Part shown: piece after piece, positions 38,688-45,272 of the stretch
Layout of the letters: each line of letters begins with the position of its first letter
Numbering within the stretch: the first letter of the stretch is position 1
Source: Streptomyces afghaniensis 772
GTDB taxonomy: Bacteria > Actinomycetota > Actinomycetes > Streptomycetales > Streptomycetaceae
DNA: 45,272 nucleotides
NCBI GenBank assembly: GCA_000415505.1
Contig: KE354191.1
Location: 1 to 45,272, forward strand
Direction: 5' to 3'
Notes under the pieces: generated by a model
The model's database searches: none
Seen by the model: the letters and a program-made list of their open reading frames with translations, nothing else
What the model was told of the DNA's origin: nothing
Program-made: the position numbers and the translations under genes

Positions 38688-39839
38688 TCAGCCGGACCCG
38701 ACGAAGAGCACCAGCAGCAGCCACACCACCGGAGCCGTGGGCAGCAGCGAGTCCAGCCGGTCCATGATGCCGCCGTGCCCCGGCAGCAGCGTGCCCATGT
38801 CCTTGATGCCGAGGTCCCGCTTGATCATGGACTCGCCGAGGTCGCCCAGCGTGGCGCTGACCGCGACCGCGAGGCCGAGCACCAGGCCCTGCCACCAGGC
38901 ACCGTCGTCGATGAGGAACTGCATGCACAGCGCACCCACGACCATGGCGAAGGAGACCGCGCCGAGCAGGCCCTCGCGGGTCTTGCCGGGACTGATGCGC
39001 GGGGCCAGCTTGTGCCGGCCGAAGCGCCAGCCGACCGCGTAGGCACCGGTGTCGCTGACGACCGTGAGCAGCAGGAACATGAGCACCCGCTGCGCCCCGT
39101 CGTCCGCCGTCAGCATCATCGCGACGAACGTCGCCAGGAACGGCACGTAGAACGCCGCGAAGACGCCCGCCGTGACGTCCCTGAGGTAGTTCTCGGGCGG
39201 TTCCGTCATGCGCCACACCAGCACGGCCAGTGCCGTGAGCGCCATGGCGACCCAGGCGCCCTCGGCGCCCCGGACGTACCCGGCGACGACCATCGCGGCG
39301 CCGCCGAGCGCGAGCGGCACGAGGGGCGCCCGGATGCCCTTGCGCTCGTCCAGCCGCTTGGTCAGCTCCCACAGGCCCACCACGACGGCGACCGCGATCA
39401 CGCCGACGAACACGGCCTTGACGACGAACAGCGACGCGACGATCACCGCGCCGAGCCCGACCCCGACCCCTATCGCGGCACTCAGGTCGCGACCCGCGCT
39501 CTTCTTCTGCGGCTTGGGTGCCGGCTCTGCGGCGTCGGGCATGGGCTCCGGCTTCATCTCGTTTCGGACCGGGGAGCCGCTCAGCCGAGCAGCTCCCCGG
39601 TCGTCATCCTGGTTTCCGCCGTGATCGGCTACGTCGGGCACGATGGGCATGGGGCGAGTCTGAGGCGCTTCATGCGCATCGTATGCGGGACCCGCCGGAG
39701 CGGCTCCCTGGACGTGTCCATGGCCAGGGCCGTGGGCACGTCCATGGCCAGGGCTCTGGGCGTGCCCATGGCCATGCCCTTGGTCGGTGGGCCCCCAGTA
39801 CCCGGCCTGCGGCGGCGCCCCCCAGGAAGAGTCGTTCAT
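38688..39839 (-). CDS. cdsA: Phosphatidate cytidylyltransferase CdsA
   Basis: The protein has 383 residues. The C-terminal 260 form the membrane enzyme that makes CDP-diacylglycerol from CTP and phosphatidate, with the family signature SATLGDLGESMIKRDLGIKD and LLPGHGGIMDRLDS near residues 325-360. The N-terminal 115 residues are a hydrophilic extension. It starts with a His/Gly-rich run (GHGHGHAQSPGHGRAHGPGH, residues 21-40) and ends Lys-rich. The ATG at 39839 shares one base with the frr stop (TGATG). Coupling of cdsA to frr and pyrH is conserved in many bacteria. The His-rich extension is unusual. Confidence 0.96.
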   Translation of the reverse strand: MNDSSWGAPPQAGYWGPTDQGHGHGHAQSPGHGRAHGPGHGHVQGAAPAGPAYDAHEAPQTRPMPIVPDVADHGGNQDDDRGAARLSGSPVRNEMKPEPMPDAAEPAPKPQKKSAGRDLSAAIGVGVGLGAVIVASLFVVKAVFVGVIAVAVVVGLWELTKRLDERKGIRAPLVPLALGGAAMVVAGYVRGAEGAWVAMALTALAVLVWRMTEPPENYLRDVTAGVFAAFYVPFLATFVAMMLTADDGAQRVLMFLLLTVVSDTGAYAVGWRFGRHKLAPRISPGKTREGLLGAVSFAMVVGALCMQFLIDDGAWWQGLVLGLAVAVSATLGDLGESMIKRDLGIKDMGTLLPGHGGIMDRLDSLLPTAPVVWLLLVLFVGSG

Positions 39840-40396
39840 CAGACCTCGAGCAGCTCCGCTTCCTTGTGCTTCAGGAGCTCGTCCACCTGCGCCACGTACT
39901 TGTGGGTGGTGTCGTCGAGCTCCTTCTCCGCACGGCGGCCCTCGTCCTCGCCGATCTCGCCGTCCTTGATCAGCTTGTCGATGGCGTCCTTGGCCTTGCG
40001 GCGCACGGAGCGGATGGAGACCTTGGCGTCCTCACCCTTGCTCTTGGCGACCTTGATGTACTCGCGGCGGCGCTCCTCGGTCAGCTCGGGGAACACCACC
40101 CGGATGATGTTGCCGTCGTTGCTCGGGTTGACGCCGAGGTCCGAGTCGCGGATCGCCTGCTCGATGTTGCGCAGCGCGCTCTTGTCGAACGGGGTCACCA
40201 CGGCCATGCGCGGCTCGGGCACCGAGAACGAGGCCAGCTGGTTGATCGGGGTCGGCGCGCCGTAGTACTCGGCCACGATCTTGTTGAACATCGCCGGGTG
40301 CGCACGGCCGGTGCGGATCGCGGCGAAGTCCTCCTTGGCGACCACGACGGCCTTCTCCATCTTCTCCTCGGCCTCGAGGAGGGTCTCTTCGATCAC
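39839..40396 (-). CDS. frr: Ribosome recycling factor
   Basis: The protein has 185 residues, the normal RRF length. Domain I helices are [20 protein letters not shown] and the C-terminal pair, and domain II has [20 protein letters not shown]. The IRTGRAHP motif and [10 protein letters not shown] are diagnostic. With EF-G it splits ribosomes after termination. The GTG at 40396 gives the usual N-terminus (VIEETL). A second GTG lies one codon upstream, and a frame extension to 40501 is unsupported. It is coupled to cdsA by a one-base overlap. Confidence 0.97.
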   Translation of the reverse strand: MIEETLLEAEEKMEKAVVVAKEDFAAIRTGRAHPAMFNKIVAEYYGAPTPINQLASFSVPEPRMAVVTPFDKSALRNIEQAIRDSDLGVNPSNDGNIIRVVFPELTEERRREYIKVAKSKGEDAKVSIRSVRRKAKDAIDKLIKDGEIGEDEGRRAEKELDDTTHKYVAQVDELLKHKEAELLEV

Positions 40397-40526
40397 CACT
40401 TGCTCCTGCGTGTCTTGAGTAGGCCCGGCTGCGGTTCCATGTGGGGCGGCGGCCGGCTGCGTCGCGTCTTCTTCCTGCACGGTTCCCGACCGGCGGGACA
40501 TTGTCCATCCCCCGGCCCGGCTCCGT

Positions 40527-40547
40527 CCCGTCCGTCCCCCGGACGGG
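40527..40547 (-). terminator. Intercistronic hairpin between pyrH and frr
   Basis: An 8-bp stem CCCGTCCG/CGGACGGG with a 5-base loop lies 15 bases after the pyrH stop. It may be an attenuator or a processing or stability site rather than a full terminator. Confidence 0.55.
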
Positions 40548-40561
40548 GTTGTTCTCGGGTC

Positions 40562-41320
40562 TCAGTCCCTGCTGCCGGGGTCCCCCACCAGCGTGCCGAT
40601 CTTCTCACCCTTGACGGCGCGCCCGATGTTGCCCTCCGCCAGCAGCTCGAAGACCACGATCGGGAGCTTGTTGTCACGGCACAGCGTCACGGCCGTGGCG
40701 TCGGCGACCTTCAGATCACGCGTGATGACCTCGCCGTAGCCGAGGTGGTCGAACTTCACCGCGTCCGGGTTGGTCTTCGGGTCGGAGTCGTAGACCCCGT
40801 CCACGCCGTTCTTGCCCATCAGCAGCGCCTCCGCGTCGATCTCCAGGGCACGCTGGGCGGCGGTGGTGTCGGTGGAGAAGTACGGCATGCCCATACCGGC
40901 ACCGAAGATGACCACGCGGCCCTTCTCCAGGTGCCGCACGGCGCGCAGCGGGATGTACGGCTCGGCGACCTGGCCCATGGTGATGGCGGTCTGCACCCGG
41001 CAGTCCACTCCCACCTTCTCCAGGAAGTCCTGGAGAGCCAGGCAGTTCATGACGGTGCCGAGCATGCCCATGTAGTCGGAGCGGGCCCGGTCCATGCCGC
41101 GCTGCTGGAGCTCGGCACCGCGGAAGAAGTTGCCGCCGCCGATGACGACCGCGATCTGCGCACCGTCGCGGACGACGGCCGCGATCTCGCGGGCGATCTT
41201 GTGCACCACGTCGGGGTCGACGCCCAGGCCCCCACCGCCGGAGAAGGCCTCTCCGGACAGCTTCAGCAGAAACCGGCCGCGCACTTTGCCGTCGTCGCTC
41301 TTCTGGGCCTTGGTGGTCAT
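40562..41320 (-). CDS. pyrH: UMP kinase
   Basis: Amino-acid-kinase-fold enzyme of 252 residues that phosphorylates UMP to UDP. Signatures are [10 protein letters not shown] (19-27), [42 protein letters not shown] and [20 protein letters not shown]. The bacterial enzyme is hexameric and unrelated to the eukaryotic UMP/CMP kinase. The ATG at 41320 gives the family N-terminus ([16 protein letters not shown]). It lies downstream of tsf past a strong hairpin. Confidence 0.97.
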   Translation of the reverse strand: MTTKAQKSDDGKVRGRFLLKLSGEAFSGGGGLGVDPDVVHKIAREIAAVVRDGAQIAVVIGGGNFFRGAELQQRGMDRARSDYMGMLGTVMNCLALQDFLEKVGVDCRVQTAITMGQVAEPYIPLRAVRHLEKGRVVIFGAGMGMPYFSTDTTAAQRALEIDAEALLMGKNGVDGVYDSDPKTNPDAVKFDHLGYGEVITRDLKVADATAVTLCRDNKLPIVVFELLAEGNIGRAVKGEKIGTLVGDPGSRD

Positions 41321-41360
41321 GGGGGATCCCGCCTCTTTCACGTGTTGCACATACGAAGAA

Positions 41361-41406
41361 GGCCATTGCCGGTGGGGCGTGGTTCGCATCCCATACGGCA
41401 ATGGCC
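41361..41406 (-). terminator. Terminator/attenuator between tsf and pyrH
   Basis: Perfect 11-bp stem GGCCATTGCCG/CGGCAATGGCC around a 24-base loop, 99 bases past the tsf stop and 41 before the pyrH start. Its position implies partial read-through or a separate pyrH promoter. Confidence 0.85.
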
Positions 41407-41504
41407 TCCTCGTCAGATCTGCTGTCGTCCGCCACCCCTGTGACGGCGTACCGGGACGACTGCTGCCGACCCTATCGGGGTCGGGCGTCGATCGCGGTAC
41501 GGAC

Positions 41505-42341
41505 TCAGATGCCGACCTTGATGCGCGAGAAGCGCTTCAGGGTGACACCGGCCTCGTCCAGGACCTTCTGGACGGACTTCTTGTTGTCGAGCGCGTAGGG
41601 CTGGCCGAGCAGCGTGGCGTCCTTGAAGAAGCCGTTGAGGCGACCCTCGACGATCTTCGGCAGGGCGGCCTCGGGCTTGCCCTCGGCGCGGGTGGTCTCC
41701 TCGGCGACGCGGCGCTCGGACTCGACGACCTCGGCCGGCACGTCCTCCTTGGAGAGGTACTTCGGCGCGAAGGCGGCGATGTGCTGGGCGACGCCCTTGG
41801 CGATCTCCGCGTTCGGCTTGTCCAGCTCGACGAGGACACCGATCTGCGGGGGCAGGTCGGGCATCGTGCGGTGCATGTACGCCGTCACGTAGCCGTCGGC
41901 GAACTGGGCGAAGCGGTCCAGGACGATCTTCTCGCCCAGGTTGGCGTTGGCCTCGTCCACGAACGCCTGGACGGTCTTGCCGGCCTCGATCTCGGAGGCG
42001 AGCAGGGCCTCGAGGTCGGCCGGGGAGGTCTTGGCGACGTGCTCGGCGATGGCCGTGGCCACGGCCTGGAACTTCTCGCCCTTGGCGACGAAGTCCGTCT
42101 CGCACTTCAGCTCGACGATGACGCCGGAGGAGTTGTCGTCGGCGATGATCGACACGACGGCACCGTTCTCGGCGGAACGGCCCTCGCGCTTGGCGACGCC
42201 CTTCTGGCCCTTGATACGGAGCGCCTCGACGGCCTTCTCGACGTTGCCCTCGGCCTCGTCCAGCGCCTTCTTGCAGTCCATCATGCCGGCGCCCGTGAGC
42301 TCACGGAGCTTCTTGACGTCGGCGGCGGTGTAGTTCGCCAT
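41505..42341 (-). CDS. tsf: Elongation factor Ts
   Basis: Nucleotide-exchange factor for EF-Tu, 278 residues. The N-terminal domain has [21 protein letters not shown] and the first core repeat has the [10 protein letters not shown] motif that contacts EF-Tu. The C-terminal modules are shorter than in Escherichia coli, as is normal for actinobacteria. The ATG at 42341 is preceded by GAGAG. It is co-oriented with rpsB, the universal partner, with 175 bases and a large hairpin between them. Confidence 0.97.
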   Translation of the reverse strand: MANYTAADVKKLRELTGAGMMDCKKALDEAEGNVEKAVEALRIKGQKGVAKREGRSAENGAVVSIIADDNSSGVIVELKCETDFVAKGEKFQAVATAIAEHVAKTSPADLEALLASEIEAGKTVQAFVDEANANLGEKIVLDRFAQFADGYVTAYMHRTMPDLPPQIGVLVELDKPNAEIAKGVAQHIAAFAPKYLSKEDVPAEVVESERRVAEETTRAEGKPEAALPKIVEGRLNGFFKDATLLGQPYALDNKKSVQKVLDEAGVTLKRFSRIKVGI

Positions 42342-42438
42342 GAGTCTGTGAATCTCTCTCGAAGTCTGGAAGATCGAAGATCTGCGGATGCGCTCCATGG
42401 AGCCGGAGCGCACTGTCCTGCCGCTGACCTACGGGTGA

Positions 42439-42499
42439 ACGGCGGGAGCGGACTTCACACCGCGCCGAGGCGCTGGTGATGCAGTACCGCTCCCGCCGT
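42439..42499 (-). terminator. Attenuator-like hairpin between rpsB and tsf
   Basis: Perfect 13-bp stem ACGGCGGGAGCGG/CCGCTCCCGCCGT with a 35-base loop that itself holds a GCGC-CGAG-GCGC mini-hairpin. It lies 18 bases past the rpsB stop. Confidence 0.85.
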
Positions 42500-42516
42500 C
42501 ACCTCGGACTGACGGG

Positions 42517-43425
42517 TCAGGCCTGCTCGGCCTCGGCGGCCTTCTCGCCCTCGGCCGGCTTCTCGGCCTCGGCGGCGGGGGCGGCCTCGGCGGCCGGAGC
42601 AGCCTCAGCGGCCGGAGCGGCCTCAGCGGCGGGGGCAGCCTCGTCGGCCTTCTTCTCGCCCTCGAGCAGGTCGCGCTCCCACTCGGCCAGCGGCTCGCCC
42701 GCGGCCTTCTCGCCCTTGCCCTCGGTGGCGACACCGCTGCGGGCGATGAGGCCCTCGGCGACGGCGTCGGCGATGACGCGGGTGAGCAGGGTGACGGAGC
42801 GGATCGCGTCGTCGTTGCCCGGGATCTTGTAGTCGACCTCGTCGGGGTCGCAGTTGGTGTCGAGGATCGCGACGACCGGGATGTTCAGCTTCCGGGCCTC
42901 ACCAACGGCGATGTGCTCCTTCTTGGTGTCCACGATCCAGACGGCGCTGGGCACCTTCTGCATCTCGCGGATACCACCGAGGGTCTTCTCCAGCTTGGCC
43001 TTCTCGCGCGAGAGCACGAGAAGCTCCTTCTTGGTCAGACCGGACGCGGCGACGTCCTCGAAGTCGATCTGCTCGAGCTCCTTGAGGCGCTGCAGACGCT
43101 TGTAGACGGTCGAGAAGTTGGTGAGCATGCCGCCCAGCCAGCGCTGGTTGACGTAGGGCATGCCGACGCGGGTGGCCTGCTCGGCGATGGCCTCCTGCGC
43201 CTGCTTCTTCGTGCCGACGAACATGACCGTGCCGCCGTGGGCGACGGTCTCCTTGACGAACTCGTACGCGCGGTCGATGTACGACAGCGACTGGAGCAGG
43301 TCGATGATGTAGATGCCGTTGCGCTCCGTGAAGATGAAGCGCTTCATCTTCGGGTTCCAACGACGGGTCTGGTGACCGAAGTGGACGCCGCTCTCCAGCA
43401 GCTCCCGCATCGTGACGACGGCCAT
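42517..43425 (-). CDS. rpsB: 30S ribosomal protein S2
   Basis: The protein has 302 residues. Residues 1-235 are the conserved S2 core ([58 protein letters not shown]). The C-terminal 50 residues are an acidic, Ala-rich tail made of about four AAPAAE repeats, as seen in other Streptomyces S2 proteins. The ATG at 43425 follows AAGGAGAT. The gene heads the rpsB-tsf-pyrH-frr-cdsA cluster. The roughly 170-base leader upstream may carry autoregulation. Confidence 0.97.
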   Translation of the reverse strand: MAVVTMRELLESGVHFGHQTRRWNPKMKRFIFTERNGIYIIDLLQSLSYIDRAYEFVKETVAHGGTVMFVGTKKQAQEAIAEQATRVGMPYVNQRWLGGMLTNFSTVYKRLQRLKELEQIDFEDVAASGLTKKELLVLSREKAKLEKTLGGIREMQKVPSAVWIVDTKKEHIAVGEARKLNIPVVAILDTNCDPDEVDYKIPGNDDAIRSVTLLTRVIADAVAEGLIARSGVATEGKGEKAAGEPLAEWERDLLEGEKKADEAAPAAEAAPAAEAAPAAEAAPAAEAEKPAEGEKAAEAEQA

Positions 43426-43601
43426 GGCCGTATCTCCTTGTGCTTCTCGGTTGTGCCGCGGATGCCGGATGGCCTCCGCGCCTGACGCCCACTGCGCGCC
43501 GTGCCACGAGGGACCGAGGGGCGCTGATACGGCCCGTTGCCGGGGTGCGTATCGGGGCGTGCGAAGTCGACCCGGTGACCCGGATCGCCACCAGAAGTGT
43601 A
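43426..43601 (-). promoter_or_regulatory. rpsB leader with candidate -10 box
   Basis: On the minus strand TACACT (43601-43596) is the best -10 match upstream of rpsB, but no good -35 accompanies it. The transcript would have a leader of about 165 bases. S2 autoregulation through such leaders is known in other bacteria. I see no named leader motif here. Confidence 0.35.
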
Positions 43602-43698
43602 CGGGACCCGCGGGGCACCGGGTGACGCCGTTGTCCACAACCGGACGGCGGTCCACAGCCACGGCCGGTGACGGGCGGCGGTCCGGGACGCTTTCCGC

Positions 43699-44283
43699 AT
43701 GCGAGCGAAGCGATGTGTGCGTGTGTGTGCGCGGCTGATCCTGCTGCTGGTCGTGACGGTGACGGCCCTGCTGGCCCCACCGCCGCCCCTGTTCGCGGCC
43801 GGTGCCGCCGCACCCGTCCCGGACGCCACCGTCCCGACGGTGGGACGTGCGTGGCCGGTGGGGTTACGCCCCCGGGTCCTGCGCGGCTGGGAGCCCCCGG
43901 CGTCGGTCTACGGCCCCGGCCATCGAGGCGTGGACCTGGCGGCAGCCCCCGGCACGCCGGTACGAGCGGTGGCGGCGGGCCGGGTGGCGTTCGCGGGCAG
44001 GGTGGCCGGCAAGGGAGTCGTCTCGGTGGATCTCACGGGGACGGGCGATCCACTCTTGCGGACGACATACGAACCGGTGACGGCGTCCGTGGAGGAGGGC
44101 CAGGAGGTCGAACCGGGCGAGGTGATCGGGACAGTCGACACGGCGGGCTCACACTGCACGGCGACATGCGTGCACTGGGGCCTGCGGCGGGACGAGACGT
44201 ACCTGAACCCGCTGTCGCTCCTACCGCCCTGGCTCCTGCACAGGGGCCCGTCGAGGCTCCTGCCGGTCTACGGGACTGCTTAG
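43699..44283 (+). CDS. Exported M23-family (LytM) protein with an altered active site
   Basis: The protein has 194 residues. The signal peptide is residues 1 to about 36 ([16 protein letters not shown]). The M23 domain runs from about residue 50: HRGVDLAA supplies the first zinc ligands (H75, D79) and HWGL the last (H159). The catalytic His two residues before H159 is a Cys (C157 in CVHWG), although another His (H152) is close. The protein may thus be a degenerate, regulatory LytM domain rather than a peptidoglycan endopeptidase. It is divergent from rpsB and convergent with the TetR gene. A GACGCT hexamer 6 bases before the ATG suggests a leaderless mRNA. Confidence 0.88.
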   Translation: MRAKRCVRVCARLILLLVVTVTALLAPPPPLFAAGAAAPVPDATVPTVGRAWPVGLRPRVLRGWEPPASVYGPGHRGVDLAAAPGTPVRAVAAGRVAFAGRVAGKGVVSVDLTGTGDPLLRTTYEPVTASVEEGQEVEPGEVIGTVDTAGSHCTATCVHWGLRRDETYLNPLSLLPPWLLHRGPSRLLPVYGTA

Positions 44284-44295
44284 CGGCGGGCGGTC

Positions 44296-44313
44296 GTGCC
44301 GCTGGGGCGGCAC
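44296..44313. terminator. Bidirectional terminator hairpin
   Basis: A 7-bp stem GTGCCGC/GCGGCAC with the tetraloop TGGG, between the convergent M23 and TetR genes. Confidence 0.7.
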
Positions 44314-44322
44314 CAACGGCGC

Positions 44323-44904
44323 TCAGCCCCGCACACCCCGCAGAGCCATACTCACCGCAGCATCCGCGATAGCGCCCGGCTCCTCCGCGGCTCCCAGCTC
44401 GATCCGCCGCACCGCCGCGTCCACGATCCCCTGCACCAACATCGCCGCCAGCCGGGGCTGCTCATGCCCCATCTCGTCCAGCGCCTCGACGATTATCGCG
44501 ACCAGACCGCCGTGCGCCGCCCGGATCTTCTCCCGGGCCCCGGCGTCCAGCTCACTCGCCGAGATCGCCACCACGGCCCGGTGCCGCCGGTCCCCCACCA
44601 GCTCCAGCTGCTGCCGCACGTACGCCTCGACCTTGGCCTCGGCCGTTCCCGCCCGCTCCATCGCCGCCGACACGTCCGCCGCCCAGACGGGAAAGTCGAC
44701 CTCGCACAGCTCCTCGACCACGGCCGCCCGTGACCGGAAGTACTCGTAGACGGACGACCGCGCGAGCCCCGTCCGCTCGGCGAGGGCCGGGAAGGTCAGC
44801 GCCTCCGTACCGCCCTCGGACAACAAGGAACGAGCCGCGTCCAGCAGGGCGGCTCGCTGCATCGACCGGTGCTCGGCCACGGAGGCCGCTCGAATCCTTG
44901 GCAC
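44323..44904 (-). CDS. TetR-family transcriptional regulator
   Basis: The protein has 193 residues. The N-terminal helix-turn-helix is LLSEGGTEALTFPALAERTG then LARSSVYEYFRSRAAVVEEL. The C-terminal helical ligand-binding domain is well conserved in streptomycetes in my recollection (HRAVVAISASELDAGAREKI). The GTG at 44904 is chosen because TAGAGT ends 7 bases upstream, giving a leaderless start. GTG 44913 is the alternative. It sits just downstream of whiG on the same strand. The target is not evident. Neighbouring whiG or the M23 gene are candidates only by position. Confidence 0.9.
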   Translation of the reverse strand: MPRIRAASVAEHRSMQRAALLDAARSLLSEGGTEALTFPALAERTGLARSSVYEYFRSRAAVVEELCEVDFPVWAADVSAAMERAGTAEAKVEAYVRQQLELVGDRRHRAVVAISASELDAGAREKIRAAHGGLVAIIVEALDEMGHEQPRLAAMLVQGIVDAAVRRIELGAAEEPGAIADAAVSMALRGVRG

Positions 44905-44911
44905 GTCAACC

Positions 44912-44917
44912 ACTCTA
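44912..44917 (-). promoter_or_regulatory. -10-like box of the TetR gene
   Basis: TAGAGT on the minus strand, 7 bases before GTG 44904. No clear -35 is present, so this is support for the start rather than a proven promoter. Confidence 0.4.
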
Positions 44918-44974
44918 CGGACGCGCCAGGCCCGGCGGGAGTGCCTTCCGCCCACCCGCCCCCATCCGGCCAGG

Positions 44975-45272
44975 TCAGCGGCCGAAGCTCGCCAGTTTCG
45001 CCCTCAGCTGGAGCACCGACTTGGTGTGGATCTGGCTGACCCGGCTCTCGGTCACGCCCAGCACGTTCCCGATCTCGGCAAGGGTGAGCCCCTCGTAGTA
45101 GTACAGCGTGACCACGGTCTTCTCGCGCTCGGGCAGCGTGTTGATCGCCCGCGCGAGGAACCGGCGGAGCTCCCGGTCCTCGGCGACCTCCACGGGGTTG
45201 TCAGCGGCGGTGTCCTCCAGCGTGTCCATGACGCTCAGGGCCGTCGCCGCCCTCCGCCCCCGCCGTGCAGCA
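44975..45272 (-). CDS. whiG: RNA polymerase sigma factor WhiG (C-terminal part, cut by window edge)
   Basis: The last 84 residues from [20 protein letters not shown] to KLASFGR are sigma region 4 of the motility/sporulation sigma class. The helix-turn-helix is [20 protein letters not shown], with [19 protein letters not shown] before it. WhiG commits aerial hyphae to sporulation, and its gene lies close to rpsB in streptomycetes. In the last 43 bases of the window the same frame gives an atypical Ala/Arg-rich [14 protein letters not shown]. The other frames give LHGGGG and EGGDG, which look more natural. An indel or edge error is possible. The first two thirds are outside the window. Confidence 0.93.
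   Translation of the reverse strand, partial: AARRGRRAATALSVMDTLEDTAADNPVEVAEDRELRRFLARAINTLPEREKTVVTLYYYEGLTLAEIGNVLGVTESRVSQIHTKSVLQLRAKLASFGR

Noticed and set aside
42540-42660. Short regular repeats that could suggest a CRISPR-like or satellite array
   Set aside because: They are the in-frame AAPAAE codon repeats of the S2 tail. No spacer-repeat structure or cas gene exists in the window.

Overview
The window is about 45 kb of very GC-rich, densely packed chromosomal DNA from a Streptomyces (family Streptomycetaceae). The identification rests on strong third-position G/C bias, frequent GTG starts, the C-terminus of a WhiG-type sporulation sigma factor beside a TetR gene, an M23 peptidase and the rpsB-tsf-pyrH-frr-cdsA operon, an LAETG-anchored surface protein and DUF4190-type Pro/Gly/Tyr-rich membrane proteins. 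Gene order resembles the S. coelicolor whiG-to-gabT stretch as I remember it. That comparison is from memory and was not searched.

Layout. 1-5 kb: partial PucR regulator, a membrane-anchored VirD4/TraD-like ATPase, and gabT. 5-8 kb: an unusual acyltransferase/helical-domain fusion, a PAP2 phosphatase and a small prim-pol-like protein. 8-15.5 kb: a tight minus-strand operon (aldehyde dehydrogenase, polyamine ABC binding protein, ATPase and two permeases, FAD amine oxidoreductase). 15.7-19.6 kb: a NADAR protein, two DUF4190 proteins, a hairpin-rich interspersed repeat, an adenosine-deaminase-family enzyme and a glycerophosphodiesterase. 19.6-22 kb: an ECF sigma factor fused to its own zinc anti-sigma, membrane and exported domains, and a small membrane protein with a perfect upstream palindrome. 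22-25.5 kb: a second aldehyde dehydrogenase divergent from an Lrp/AsnC regulator and a class III aminotransferase. 25.7-30.6 kb: an ABC ATPase with a degenerate signature and a frameshifted permease, a VOC protein, a LOG-family protein and the LAETG protein. 30.7-34.6 kb: a thiamine ABC importer behind a TPP riboswitch. 34.7-35.8 kb: rlmN. 35.9-38 kb: a small accessory interval bounded on one side by a tRNA-Ser 3' fragment and terminator, and on the other by a truncated VOC gene and an orphan gene tail; I read this as the scar of an integrated element. 38-45 kb: conserved core genes ending in whiG, cut by the window edge.

How the genes work together. Two class III aminotransferases, two aldehyde dehydrogenases, a FAD amine oxidoreductase and a PotABCD-type importer, with PucR and Lrp regulators, form a distributed polyamine uptake and putrescine-to-GABA-to-succinate-semialdehyde module. 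A CGGAATC-like motif recurs in the two intergenic regions controlling its halves. The rpsB-cdsA operon has strong hairpins between its early genes. Several regulatory or enzymatic genes have a -10-like hexamer 6-7 bases before the start codon and no convincing ribosome binding site, as expected of leaderless mRNAs. A few indel-like anomalies (a compensated pair in a DUF4190 gene, a frameshift in an ABC permease, a possible one in whiG) could be sequencing errors in homopolymers or real mutations.
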